Shown: positions 1 to 7,508 of the stretch, in pieces | Layout: each line of letters starts with the position of its first letter | How positions within the stretch are numbered: position 1 is the first letter of the stretch | Assembly (NCBI RefSeq): GCF_003228315.1 | Contig: NZ_CP029693.1 | Span: 4,825,501 to 4,889,500, forward strand | DNA: 64,000 bases | DNA from: Pseudomonas putida | GTDB taxonomy: Bacteria > Pseudomonadota > Gammaproteobacteria > Pseudomonadales > Pseudomonadaceae | Reading direction: 5' to 3' | Translations under genes and position numbers: made by a program | Notes under the pieces: model-generated | What the model was told of the DNA's origin: nothing | The model's input: only the letters and a program-made list of their open reading frames with translations | The model's database searches: none

Positions 1-31
1 AGGGAGATGCGCACGCTGGGGTTTAATCGAG

Positions 32-60
32 CGCCCGGTCCGCATTGGTGGGGCCGGGCG
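32..60 (-). terminator. Possible weak terminator hairpin after ureC
   Basis: A 7-bp perfect inverted repeat (CGCCCGG at 32-38, CCGGGCG at 54-60) lies a few bases past the ureC stop. There is no T-run after it on the minus strand, so it may be an attenuating or mRNA-end hairpin rather than a full intrinsic terminator. Confidence 0.35.
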
Positions 61-66
61 TTCCTT

Positions 67-1767
67 TCAGAACAGGAAATAACGCTGCGCCATCGGCAGC
101 GTTTCCGCAGGCTCACACCACAGCAACACCCCGTCGGCCTTGACCTGATAGGTCTGCGGATCGACATCGATCTCAGGCAGATAATCGTTGTGGATCAGAT
201 CGGTTTTCTGCACCTCGCGACAGCCTTTGACCACGGCGATTTTCTTCTTCAGACCCAAGGCTTCGGGCAATCCCGCTTCCTGCGCTGCCTGGCTGATAAA
301 GGTCAGGCTGGTGGCGTGCAATGACCCACCGTAACTGGCGAACATCGGACGGTAGTGCACCGGTTGTGGTGTCGGGATCGACGCGTTGGCATCCCCCATC
401 AGGCTGGCCGCAATGGCACCGCCCTTGAGAATCAGCGTCGGCTTGACCCCAAAAAACGCCGGACGCCACAGCACCAGATCCGCCCACTTCCCCACTTCCA
501 CCGAACCCACCTCATGGCTGATGCCATGGGTGATTGCCGGGTTGATCGTGTACTTGGCGATGTAGCGCTTGGCGCGGAAATTGTCGTTGCCGGCGCCGTC
601 ACCCGGTAGCGGGCCGCGTTGTTTTTTCATCTTGTCGGCGGTCTGCCAGGTGCGCGTGATGACTTCGCCGACCCGGCCCATGGCCTGGCTGTCGGAGCTG
701 ATCATCGAGAACGCGCCGAGGTCATGCAGGATGTCTTCGGCGGCAATCGTCTCGCGGCGAATGCGGCTTTCGGCGAAGGCCACGTCTTCGGCAATGCTCG
801 GATCGAGGTGATGGCAGACCATCAGCATGTCCAGGTGTTCGTCGATGGTATTGCGGGTGAACGGCCGGGTCGGGTTGGTCGAACTCGGCAACACGTTGGC
901 GAAACCGCAAGCCTTGATGATGTCCGGGGCATGTCCGCCGCCCGCACCTTCGGTGTGATAGGTGTGGATGGTGCGACCCTTGAAGGCGCCGAGGGTTGTT
1001 TCGACGAAACCCGACTCGTTGAGAGTGTCGGTGTGGATCGCCACCTGTACGTCGTACTGGTCGGCGACGCTCAGGCAGTTGTCGATGCTCGCCGGGGTGG
1101 TGCCCCAGTCCTCATGCAGCTTCAGGCCGATGGCACCGGCCTTGACCTGCTCGATCAAGGGTTCGGGCAGGCTGGCGTTGCCCTTGCCGGTGAGGCCGAT
1201 GTTCATCGGGAAGGCATCGGCGGCCTGCAGCATGCGTGCAAGGTGCCATGGCCCGGAGGTGCAGGTGGTGGCGTTGGTCCCGGTGGCAGGGCCCGTGCCG
1301 CCGCCGATCATGGTGGTGACGCCGCTCATCAGCGCTTCTTCGATCTGCTGCGGGCAGATGAAGTGGATGTGGGTGTCGATGCCGCCGGCGGTGAGGATCA
1401 TGCCCTCGCCGGCGATGACTTCGGTGCTGGCGCCGATCGCGATATTCACATTGGGCTGAACGTCCGGATTGCCGGCCTTGCCGATCGCAGCGATGCGCCC
1501 GTCCTTGAGGCCGACGTCGGCCTTGACGATGCCCCAGTGGTCGATGATCAGCGCGTTGGTGATCAACGTGTCGACGACTTCGGCGGCCAGCAACTGGCTC
1601 TGGCCCTGACCGTCACGAATGACTTTGCCGCCACCGAACTTCACTTCTTCGCCGTAGGTGGTGAAGTCTTTTTCCACTTCGATCCACAACTCAGTGTCGG
1701 CCAGGCGGACCTTGTCACCGACGGTGGGGCCGTACATGTCGGCGTAGGCTTGACGGGAGATTTTCAT
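67..1767 (-). CDS. ureC: Urease subunit alpha
   Basis: This is the catalytic subunit of nickel urease, which hydrolyses urea to ammonia and carbamate in the cytoplasm. The 566-residue length is normal for the family. The active site is complete: the HxH nickel ligands at H133/H135, the lysine to be carbamylated at K216 in the motif GLKLHEDWG, further ligands at H245 and H271, the flap Cys/His pair C318-H319, and D359. Every position is one less than in the Klebsiella numbering I know. The ATG at 1767 starts the typical MKISRQAYADMYGPTVGD sequence, with AAGG upstream. It follows ureB after a gap of about 140 bp that contains a REP doublet. It needs UreD plus UreE, UreF and UreG for nickel insertion; the last three are not in this window. 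Confidence 0.98.
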   Translation of the reverse strand: MKISRQAYADMYGPTVGDKVRLADTELWIEVEKDFTTYGEEVKFGGGKVIRDGQGQSQLLAAEVVDTLITNALIIDHWGIVKADVGLKDGRIAAIGKAGNPDVQPNVNIAIGASTEVIAGEGMILTAGGIDTHIHFICPQQIEEALMSGVTTMIGGGTGPATGTNATTCTSGPWHLARMLQAADAFPMNIGLTGKGNASLPEPLIEQVKAGAIGLKLHEDWGTTPASIDNCLSVADQYDVQVAIHTDTLNESGFVETTLGAFKGRTIHTYHTEGAGGGHAPDIIKACGFANVLPSSTNPTRPFTRNTIDEHLDMLMVCHHLDPSIAEDVAFAESRIRRETIAAEDILHDLGAFSMISSDSQAMGRVGEVITRTWQTADKMKKQRGPLPGDGAGNDNFRAKRYIAKYTINPAITHGISHEVGSVEVGKWADLVLWRPAFFGVKPTLILKGGAIAASLMGDANASIPTPQPVHYRPMFASYGGSLHATSLTFISQAAQEAGLPEALGLKKKIAVVKGCREVQKTDLIHNDYLPEIDVDPQTYQVKADGVLLWCEPAETLPMAQRYFLF

Positions 1768-1817
1768 TCGTTCGCCTTGGAATTCAATTGAATTTGAGAT
1801 CGTTCGCTTCGCTCACT

Positions 1818-1884
1818 CATCGCGAGCAGGCTCGCTCCTACAGGGGAACGCGATCAACTGTGGGAGCGAGCCTGCTCGCGATGG
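1818..1884. repeat. REP doublet between ureB and ureC
   Basis: Two REP units of the GAGCGAGCCTGCTCGCGATGG class face away from each other here (GCGATG ends outward), the reverse of most other doublets in the window. They fill most of the ureB-ureC gap. Together they can fold as one hairpin, which may affect mRNA stability between the two genes. Confidence 0.9.
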
Positions 1885-1907
1885 CGTCAGTGCAGACACC
1901 CGATGAT

Positions 1908-2213
1908 TTAAAGGTCGCCCATGACCCGCCCGGCAAACCCGAACACCCGCCGATGCCCCGCCAGATCCACCAACTCCACCTCGCGACTCTGCCCCGGCTC
2001 GAAACGCACGGCGGTGCCGGCGGGAATGTTCAGGCGCATGCCGCGGCTGGCGGCACGATCGAAGGTCAGGGCGTCGTTGGTTTCGAAAAAGTGATAGTGC
2101 GAACCGACCTGGATCGGTCGGTCACCACTGTTGGCGACGGTCAGGCTGAGGGTGCGGCGGCCGGCATTGAGTTCGATCTCGCCGGGCTGGATCTGGTACT
2201 GGCCGGGAATCAT
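1908..2213 (-). CDS. ureB: Urease subunit beta
   Basis: Structural beta subunit of the urease (UreABC)3 complex. The 101-residue protein starts MIPGQYQIQPGEIELN, as expected for UreB, and includes the conserved stretch NSGDRPIQVGSHYHFFETN. I chose the ATG at 2213 over an in-frame TTG one codon earlier because ATG gives the family start. This ATG shares one base with the TGA stop of the upstream acetyltransferase gene (TGATG), so translation of the two is probably coupled. Confidence 0.97.
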   Translation of the reverse strand: MIPGQYQIQPGEIELNAGRRTLSLTVANSGDRPIQVGSHYHFFETNDALTFDRAASRGMRLNIPAGTAVRFEPGQSREVELVDLAGHRRVFGFAGRVMGDL

Positions 2214-2746
2214 CAATGGGCCCCCTGGAGAATCTTGTAGTAGAGCGCAGTGGGCTTGTAGCGACCGGTCGGGTCGCAGGCGTAATCGGGGATTTCACCG
2301 ACACGGGTGTAGCCCAGGGCCTTGTAGAAATCTTCAGCGGGTGAGCCGGCCTCGGTGTCGAGATAGAGCATGCCGCGCTTGTGTTGCAGGGCCGCCTGTT
2401 CCACCGCCGCCATCAACTGTTGGCCCAGGCCGCGACGCCGCGCATGTTCGCGCACCAGCAGTTTCTGCACTTCGGCGCGGTTCAGGCCATTGGCTTTCTG
2501 GCACAGGGTCAACTGCACGCTGGCTTGCACCTGTTCATCCTTGACCACCACCCAGAGCAAAACATGGCCCTTCTTCAGGTTGTCCTGGACCTCATCGAAA
2601 TACGCATGGGCCTGGATGGCGTCCAGGTCGGCCATGAAGCCGACGCTGGCGCCATACCCGACGGCATCGAGCAGCAGGTCAATCAAACCCTGACGATAAT
2701 GCGCGAAGCTTTCAACGTTGACGCGTCGCAGTTGGGCGGGGTTCAT
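2213..2746 (-). CDS. GNAT family N-acetyltransferase
   Basis: A 177-residue acetyl-CoA dependent N-acetyltransferase of unknown substrate. The acetyl-CoA binding motif A is visible as KLLVREHARRRGLGQQL (about residues 95-111), followed by the typical LYLDTEAGSPAEDFYKALGY strand-helix region (motif B). It lies between the other acetyltransferase and ureB, 6 bp after the first and overlapping ureB by one base, so it is almost certainly part of the ure operon. As I remember P. aeruginosa, only one acetyltransferase lies between ureA and ureB there, so this would be an additional gene. A link to urease itself is not shown by the sequence. Confidence 0.85.
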   Translation of the reverse strand: MNPAQLRRVNVESFAHYRQGLIDLLLDAVGYGASVGFMADLDAIQAHAYFDEVQDNLKKGHVLLWVVVKDEQVQASVQLTLCQKANGLNRAEVQKLLVREHARRRGLGQQLMAAVEQAALQHKRGMLYLDTEAGSPAEDFYKALGYTRVGEIPDYACDPTGRYKPTALYYKILQGAH

Positions 2747-2752
2747 CGGGTG

Positions 2753-3286
2753 TCACTCCTTGCTGGCGAGCGGTGGCTGGGCGCCAGGATTGAGGGTCAG
2801 TTGCATGAAGGTCAGGTCCAGCCAGCGACCGAACTTGGTACCCACTTGCGGCATTTGCCCGGTGGTCACGAAACCTGCGCGCTCGTGCAGGCGGATGGAC
2901 GCGGCGTTTCCGCTTTCGATGGCGGCGACCATCACATGTTTGCCGCAACCCTTGGCGCGCTCGATCAGCACGTCCATCAGCTTCGGACCCAGGCCATTGC
3001 CGCGCTGGTCGCTGCGCACATAGACCGAATGCTCGACGGTGTGACGAAAGCCCTCGAACGGCCGCCAGTCGCCGAACGAAGCGTAGCCGAGCACTTGCTC
3101 GTCAGCGTCGACGATCACCAGGATCGGATACGCCTGGGTCTGCCGTGCGGTGAACCAGGCCTGACGGTTGCCCAGGTCCACGGGCTGTTCGTTCCAGATG
3201 GCGGTGGTGTTGAGCACGGCGTCGTTGTAGATGTCACGCAGGGCCGGCAGGTCGGCCTCAATGGCATCGCGAATGGTGTAAGTCAT
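2753..3286 (-). CDS. Phosphinothricin/methionine sulfoximine-type N-acetyltransferase
   Basis: A 177-residue GNAT enzyme of the Pat/MddA subfamily, which acetylates the amino group of glutamine-synthetase inhibitors such as methionine sulfoximine or phosphinothricin. Features are the N-terminal IRDAIEADLPALRDIYND, the DWRPFEGFRHTVEHSVYV region and the acetyl-CoA loop QRGNGLGPKLM. It sits 9 bp after ureA. In P. aeruginosa the gene at this place (PA4866) encodes MddA, so context supports the call. The exact substrate here is inferred from family membership. Confidence 0.85.
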   Translation of the reverse strand: MTYTIRDAIEADLPALRDIYNDAVLNTTAIWNEQPVDLGNRQAWFTARQTQAYPILVIVDADEQVLGYASFGDWRPFEGFRHTVEHSVYVRSDQRGNGLGPKLMDVLIERAKGCGKHVMVAAIESGNAASIRLHERAGFVTTGQMPQVGTKFGRWLDLTFMQLTLNPGAQPPLASKE

Positions 3287-3295
3287 GGAGGGGCC

Positions 3296-3598
3296 TCAGG
3301 CAATCGGTTGGTGGACGGTGACCAGTTTGGTGCCGTCGGGGAAGGTGGCTTCGACCTGAATCTCCGGGATCATTTCCGGGATGCCTTCCATCACTTGTTC
3401 ACGATTGAGCAGGGTCGTGCCGTAGTGCATCAGCTCGGCCACGGTCTGCCCGTCACGGGCGCCTTCAAGCAGCGCCGCACTGATGTAAGCCATGGCTTCG
3501 GGGTAATTGAGTTTCACGCCGCGGGCCAGACGCCGCTCGGCCACGAGGCCGGCGGTGAAAATCAGCAGTTTGTCTTTTTCGCGTGGGGTCAGGTCCAT
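3296..3598 (-). CDS. ureA: Urease subunit gamma
   Basis: Small structural subunit of urease, 100 residues as usual. It starts MDLTPREKDKLLIFTAGLVA and contains the conserved LNYPEAMAYIS and MEGIPEMIPEIQVEATFPDGT segments. It is preceded by ureD after a gap of about 160 bp that holds a REP doublet and followed closely by the two acetyltransferase genes. Confidence 0.98.
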   Translation of the reverse strand: MDLTPREKDKLLIFTAGLVAERRLARGVKLNYPEAMAYISAALLEGARDGQTVAELMHYGTTLLNREQVMEGIPEMIPEIQVEATFPDGTKLVTVHQPIA

Positions 3599-3651
3599 CG
3601 TTGGAATCCAGTTTCGGCAGTTTAAAAAGGTTCGTCACTGTGAACATGTCC

Positions 3652-3745
3652 CCTGTAGGAGCAAGGCTTGCCCGCGATGGGAGCGCCGCGGAATATCGAT
3701 GAGACCGAGTTTTCGTTCATCGCGGGCAAGCCTTGCTCCTACAGG
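3652..3745. repeat. REP doublet between ureD and ureA
   Basis: Two REP units of the GAGCAAGGCTTGCCCGCGATG class face each other (GCGATG ends inward), spaced by about 40 bp. They occupy the ureD-ureA gap inside the ure transcription unit. Confidence 0.9.
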
Positions 3746-3757
3746 GGTGTTGTTTGT

Positions 3758-4597
3758 TCAGGTGCTCCATATTCGCGGTGGGACAGCTTCCCGGCCAAGC
3801 AACGCCGGCCTGAGCAATCGCCACAATTCAATCAACCAGCCGCGCGCCAGCAGCGCCTCACTGGCCAGGCAACGGGCAACCAGTAGCCCCGGCAACTGGG
3901 TCAAGTCCCCGTGCACGTCATTGCTCAACGACCGGCAGCGTTCCAGCAAATCAGGCTCGATTTCGCCCGTCACCAACAGCGTGGCAAACACCGGCTTGCC
4001 ATCCAGCCCGATGGGCGAATCCAGCAAGCCATCGCCGCCGACAATGCGCTGGCGCTCATGCCAGAGCAACTGTCCGTCGCGACGAATATCCAGTTGCGCC
4101 TGAAAGTGCCCGAGGCCGAAGCGCTCGCCGCTGGCCGGGCGACCCAGTGCCACCACGTCCCAGTAGAACAACCGGGCATCGCCTTCAAGGTCGATGTGGG
4201 TGCGCAGTTCGGCCTGGGCCGCACTGAAAACGATCGTCTCCTGGGGCAACCATTCCAGTGTCGCACCGGCCGCCACTTTCAAGTCCAGCCGCTGATACGC
4301 GGCGTCGGCGGCGCGATACCATTTCGCCGCGCCGGGGCTGGTGATTTGTGCCCAGGCATCGCGGTCGACGCTGGCCGTGATGTCCAGACGATCACCTCCG
4401 GCAATGCCACCCGGCGGATGGACGATGATGTGCTGGCACACCTCGGGCCCTTCGGCGTACAGGTGCTTTTGCACCCGCAGCGGGCCCTTGTGCCGGCGTT
4501 GAACCGGGCGCGTGCTGTCGCCGAAACGGGCGTAGCCCAGTTCCAGCTCGGCGTGCCAACTGGGGGTAAACAAGGCGCCGGTGGCGGGAAGAGTCAT
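3758..4597 (-). CDS. ureD: Urease accessory protein UreD
   Basis: Scaffold accessory protein that binds the urease apoprotein and, with UreF and UreG, supports nickel insertion. The 279-residue product has the family landmarks HKGPLRVQKHLYAEGP, IIVHPPGGIAGGDRL and the C-terminal cysteine-containing region. It is the first gene of the ure enzyme cluster; a sigma-54 promoter-like sequence lies about 35-50 bp upstream of its start. Confidence 0.95.
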   Translation of the reverse strand: MTLPATGALFTPSWHAELELGYARFGDSTRPVQRRHKGPLRVQKHLYAEGPEVCQHIIVHPPGGIAGGDRLDITASVDRDAWAQITSPGAAKWYRAADAAYQRLDLKVAAGATLEWLPQETIVFSAAQAELRTHIDLEGDARLFYWDVVALGRPASGERFGLGHFQAQLDIRRDGQLLWHERQRIVGGDGLLDSPIGLDGKPVFATLLVTGEIEPDLLERCRSLSNDVHGDLTQLPGLLVARCLASEALLARGWLIELWRLLRPALLGREAVPPRIWST

Positions 4598-4630
4598 GGT
4601 CAGTGCTTATCTGGTGGTCATCCGGACAAC

Positions 4631-4646
4631 TGCAAAGGCTGTGCCG
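4631..4646 (-). promoter_or_regulatory. Sigma-54 promoter before ureD
   Basis: On the minus strand the sequence reads CGGCACAGCCTTTGCA: a -24 GG at 4645-4644, exactly ten bases, and a -12 GC at 4633-4632, close to the TGGCAC-N5-TTGCA consensus. Transcription would begin near 4620, giving a short leader before ureD at 4597. A GCGCACCA motif at 4687-4694, also present before the urtA promoter, could be an NtrC half-site. Nitrogen control by RpoN/NtrC is inferred. Confidence 0.7.
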
Positions 4647-4740
4647 CACGGTATTCCAGGCTTCAGGGCAGTTGCGGGTCTTCTCTGCGCACCAGAAGAG
4701 GGCATCTCGCGGCGTGCCGCGCGACAAAATGGTTCACGAA

Positions 4741-5439
4741 TCAGATCGTGACCAACCCGCGCACGCCCTCGGCCTCCATGTTTTCACCCCGCCCCTGCTG
4801 CACGATCTCGCCTCGGGACATCACCAGATATTGGTCGGCCAGTTCGGCGGCAAAATCGTAGAACTGTTCCACCAGCAAAATGGCCATGTCGCCGCGCGCC
4901 GCGAGCTTCTTGATCACTGCGCCGATTTCCTTGATCACCGATGGCTGGATACCTTCGGTGGGCTCGTCGAGGATCAGCAGGCGCGGCCGGCTGGCCAGTG
5001 CCCGGCCGATGGCGAGCTGCTGTTGCTGGCCGCCGGACAGGTCACCGCCGCGCCGTTGTTTCATTTGTAGCAGCACCGGGAACAGCTCGTAGATGAAGGC
5101 GGGGACTTCTTTGGCTTCATTGCCGGGAAAGCGCGACAGGCCCATCAGCAGGTTTTCTTCTACGGTCAGGCGCCCGAATATCTCCCGACCTTGCGGTACA
5201 TAGGCAATCCCGGCGTGCACCCGCTGGTGCGGCTTGAGCGTGGTGATCGGCTTGCCTTCCCAGTTCACCGCGCCCTCTTTGGCGGGCAGCAGGCCCATCA
5301 GACATTTGAGCAAGGTGGTCTTGCCCACGCCGTTGCGCCCGAGCAGGCAGGTGACTTCGCCAACCTTCACGTCAAAGCTCAGGCCGCGCAGGATGTGGCT
5401 TCCGCCGTAGTACTGATGCAGCTTGTCGACTTGCAGCAT
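4741..5439 (-). CDS. urtE: Urea ABC transporter ATP-binding protein UrtE
   Basis: One of two ATPases of the high-affinity urea importer UrtABCDE, closely related to LivF of branched-chain amino acid transporters. The product of about 232 residues shows Walker A GRNGVGKTT (about residues 34-42), the Q-loop region YVPQGREIFG, the signature LSGGQQQQL and Walker B LLILDEPTEG. I chose the ATG at 5439 (MLQVDKLHQYYGG), because it gives the family N-terminus; an upstream in-frame start would run into the REP sequence. It ends about 140 bp before ureD. Confidence 0.95.
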   Translation of the reverse strand: MLQVDKLHQYYGGSHILRGLSFDVKVGEVTCLLGRNGVGKTTLLKCLMGLLPAKEGAVNWEGKPITTLKPHQRVHAGIAYVPQGREIFGRLTVEENLLMGLSRFPGNEAKEVPAFIYELFPVLLQMKQRRGGDLSGGQQQQLAIGRALASRPRLLILDEPTEGIQPSVIKEIGAVIKKLAARGDMAILLVEQFYDFAAELADQYLVMSRGEIVQQGRGENMEAEGVRGLVTI

Positions 5440-5460
5440 GTCTTGAATCCTCCCAAGGCC

Positions 5461-5551
5461 CTGTAGGAGCAAGGCTTGCCCGCGATGAACGATGACACGG
5501 TCTTTGCGTTGAACCGCGGCGGCCCCATCGCGGGCAAGCCTTGCTCCTACA
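5461..5551. repeat. REP doublet between urtD and urtE
   Basis: Two inward-facing REP units of the GAGCAAGGCTTGCCCGCGATG class separated by about 40 bp fill the gap between urtD and urtE. Confidence 0.9.
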
Positions 5552-5562
5552 AGAGCGATTCC

Positions 5563-6432
5563 TCAGCGTCCGAGGTAAACCTCGATCACCCGCTCATTGT
5601 CCTGCACCTGCTCCAGTGACCCTTCCGCCAACACGCTGCCCTGGTGCAACACCGTCACGTGGTCTGCGATGGAGCCGACGAAGCCCATGTCGTGTTCCAC
5701 TACCATCAGCGAATGCTTGCCCGCCAGGGACTTGAACAGTTCGGCGGTGAATTCGGTCTCCGCATCGGTCATGCCGGCCACGGGTTCGTCGAGCAGCAGC
5801 AGTTGCGGGTCTTGCATCAGCAGCATGCCGATTTCCAGAAACTGCTTCTGACCGTGGGACAGCAGGCCGGCCGGACGATTGACCGAGGTGGTCAGGCGAA
5901 TGGTCTCCAGCACGTCGCTGATGCGATCTTTCTGTTCGCCGCTCAGGCGAGCCCGCAGGCTGGCCCACACCGATTTGTCGGTTTTCTGCGCCAGTTCCAG
6001 GTTCTCGAACACGCTCAGGGCTTCGAACACCGTCGGCTTCTGGAACTTGCGGCCGATCCCGGCCTGATCGATTTGCACCTCGCTCATTTGCGTCAGGTCC
6101 AGGGTTTCGCCGAACCAGGCCTTGCCGTGGCTGGGCCGGGTCTTGCCGGTGATCACGTCCATCAGGGTGGTCTTGCCCGCGCCGTTGGGACCGATGATGC
6201 AGCGCAGTTCGCCGACGCCGATGTACAGGTTCAGATCGTTCAGCGCCTTGAAACCATCGAAGCTGACGCTGATGTCTTCCAGGGTCAGGATGGTGCCGTG
6301 GCGTGTGTCCAGGCCGGGCCCCACCCGTTGACCGAGGCCGATGGCATCGCGGCTGCTGCCGGCATCCTTGTTCGGCTGCGGAGGATAAAAGACCGGTTCG
6401 AGCATGAATTCGCCGGTGGCCAGGGTTCTCAT
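5563..6432 (-). CDS. urtD: Urea ABC transporter ATP-binding protein UrtD
   Basis: Second ATPase of the urea importer, LivG-like, 289 residues. Walker A is GPNGAGKTTLMDV, the signature is LLSHGQKQFLEIG and Walker B is LLLLDEPVAGM. There is an N-terminal extension of about 45 residues before the ATPase domain begins at GTILTLEDISVSFDGF, which is common in UrtD. Its start overlaps the urtC stop by four bases (ATGA type), indicating coupled translation. Confidence 0.96.
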   Translation of the reverse strand: MRTLATGEFMLEPVFYPPQPNKDAGSSRDAIGLGQRVGPGLDTRHGTILTLEDISVSFDGFKALNDLNLYIGVGELRCIIGPNGAGKTTLMDVITGKTRPSHGKAWFGETLDLTQMSEVQIDQAGIGRKFQKPTVFEALSVFENLELAQKTDKSVWASLRARLSGEQKDRISDVLETIRLTTSVNRPAGLLSHGQKQFLEIGMLLMQDPQLLLLDEPVAGMTDAETEFTAELFKSLAGKHSLMVVEHDMGFVGSIADHVTVLHQGSVLAEGSLEQVQDNERVIEVYLGR

Positions 6433-7508
6433 TGCTCACCTCTTTTCTTCAACAGACCGATCACGCCTTTGGGTAGATACAGGGTCACGACGATGAACAA
6501 CGCGCCGAGGAAGAACAGCCAGTATTCGGGGAACGCCACGGTGAACCAGCTCTTCATGCCGTTGACCACACCGGCGCCAAGCAGCGGCCCGATCAGGGTG
6601 CCGCGACCGCCGAGGGCAACCCAGACGGCGGCTTCGATGGAGTTGGTCGGCGACATTTCGCTCGGGTTGATGATGCCGACTTGCGGCACGTACAACGCAC
6701 CGGCCAAGCCGCACAACACCGCACTCAACACCCAGACAAATAGCTTGAACCCACGCGGATCGTAACCGCAGAACATCAGGCGGTTTTCCGCGTCGCGCAG
6801 GGCTGTCAGCACCCGGCCGAACTTGCTTTGCGCAAGGCGCCAACCGATGAACAGACTTGCCACCAGCAACAGCACCGTGGCCAGGAACAGCGTCGCGCGG
6901 GTGCCCGGTTCGGCGATGCCGAAACCAAGAATCGTGCGGAAATTGGTAAAGCCGTTGTTGCCGCCAAACCCGGTCTCATTGCGGAAGAACAGCAGCATCC
7001 CGGCGAAGGTCAGGGCCTGGGTCATGATCGAGAAATACACGCCCTTGATCCGCGAGCGAAAGGCGAAGAAGCCGAATACCAGCGCCAGCAACCCCGGCGC
7101 CAGCACTACAAGGCACAGGGCCCAGAGGAAACTGTCGGTGCCGCTCCAGTACCAAGGCAGTTCGGTCCACGACAGGAAGGTCATGAACGCCGGCAAGCCA
7201 TCGCCCGACGCCTGGCGCATCAGGTACATGCCCATCGCGTAACCGCCCAGGGCGAAGAACAGGCCGTGGCCGAGGGACAAGAGGCCGGCGTAGCCCCAGA
7301 CCAGATCCAGCGCCAGGGCGACGATGGCGTAGCAGAGGATTTTGCCCACCAGTGTCAGCGTGTAGGCCGAGACATGCAGCGTGCTGTCCGCCGGCAACAG
7401 CGACAGCAGCGGCAGCGCCAGCAGCAGGGCGAGGACTACCACGCCGACGGCGATCGTGACTTTGGGGCCGGCTTTTTGGCTGGCCGTGACCATCAGGGGC
7501 TGATTCAT
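6429..7508 (-). CDS. urtC: Urea ABC transporter permease UrtC
   Basis: Inner-membrane permease of the urea importer, LivM family, 359 residues with multiple hydrophobic segments from about residue 18 to 350. Family landmarks include LVWGYAGLLSLGHGLFFALGGYAMGMYLMR, shown here by its pieces YAGLLSLGHG and GGYAMGMYL, and the late WVALGGRGTLIGPLLGAG loop that contacts the ATPase. The start codon abuts the urtB stop region (one-base overlap). Confidence 0.95.
   Translation of the reverse strand: MNQPLMVTASQKAGPKVTIAVGVVVLALLLALPLLSLLPADSTLHVSAYTLTLVGKILCYAIVALALDLVWGYAGLLSLGHGLFFALGGYAMGMYLMRQASGDGLPAFMTFLSWTELPWYWSGTDSFLWALCLVVLAPGLLALVFGFFAFRSRIKGVYFSIMTQALTFAGMLLFFRNETGFGGNNGFTNFRTILGFGIAEPGTRATLFLATVLLLVASLFIGWRLAQSKFGRVLTALRDAENRLMFCGYDPRGFKLFVWVLSAVLCGLAGALYVPQVGIINPSEMSPTNSIEAAVWVALGGRGTLIGPLLGAGVVNGMKSWFTVAFPEYWLFFLGALFIVVTLYLPKGVIGLLKKRGEQ

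Noticed and set aside
619..1791. Long plus-strand reading frame opposite ureC
   Set aside because: It mirrors ureC on the other strand in high-GC DNA and has no family features; ureC has an intact active site.
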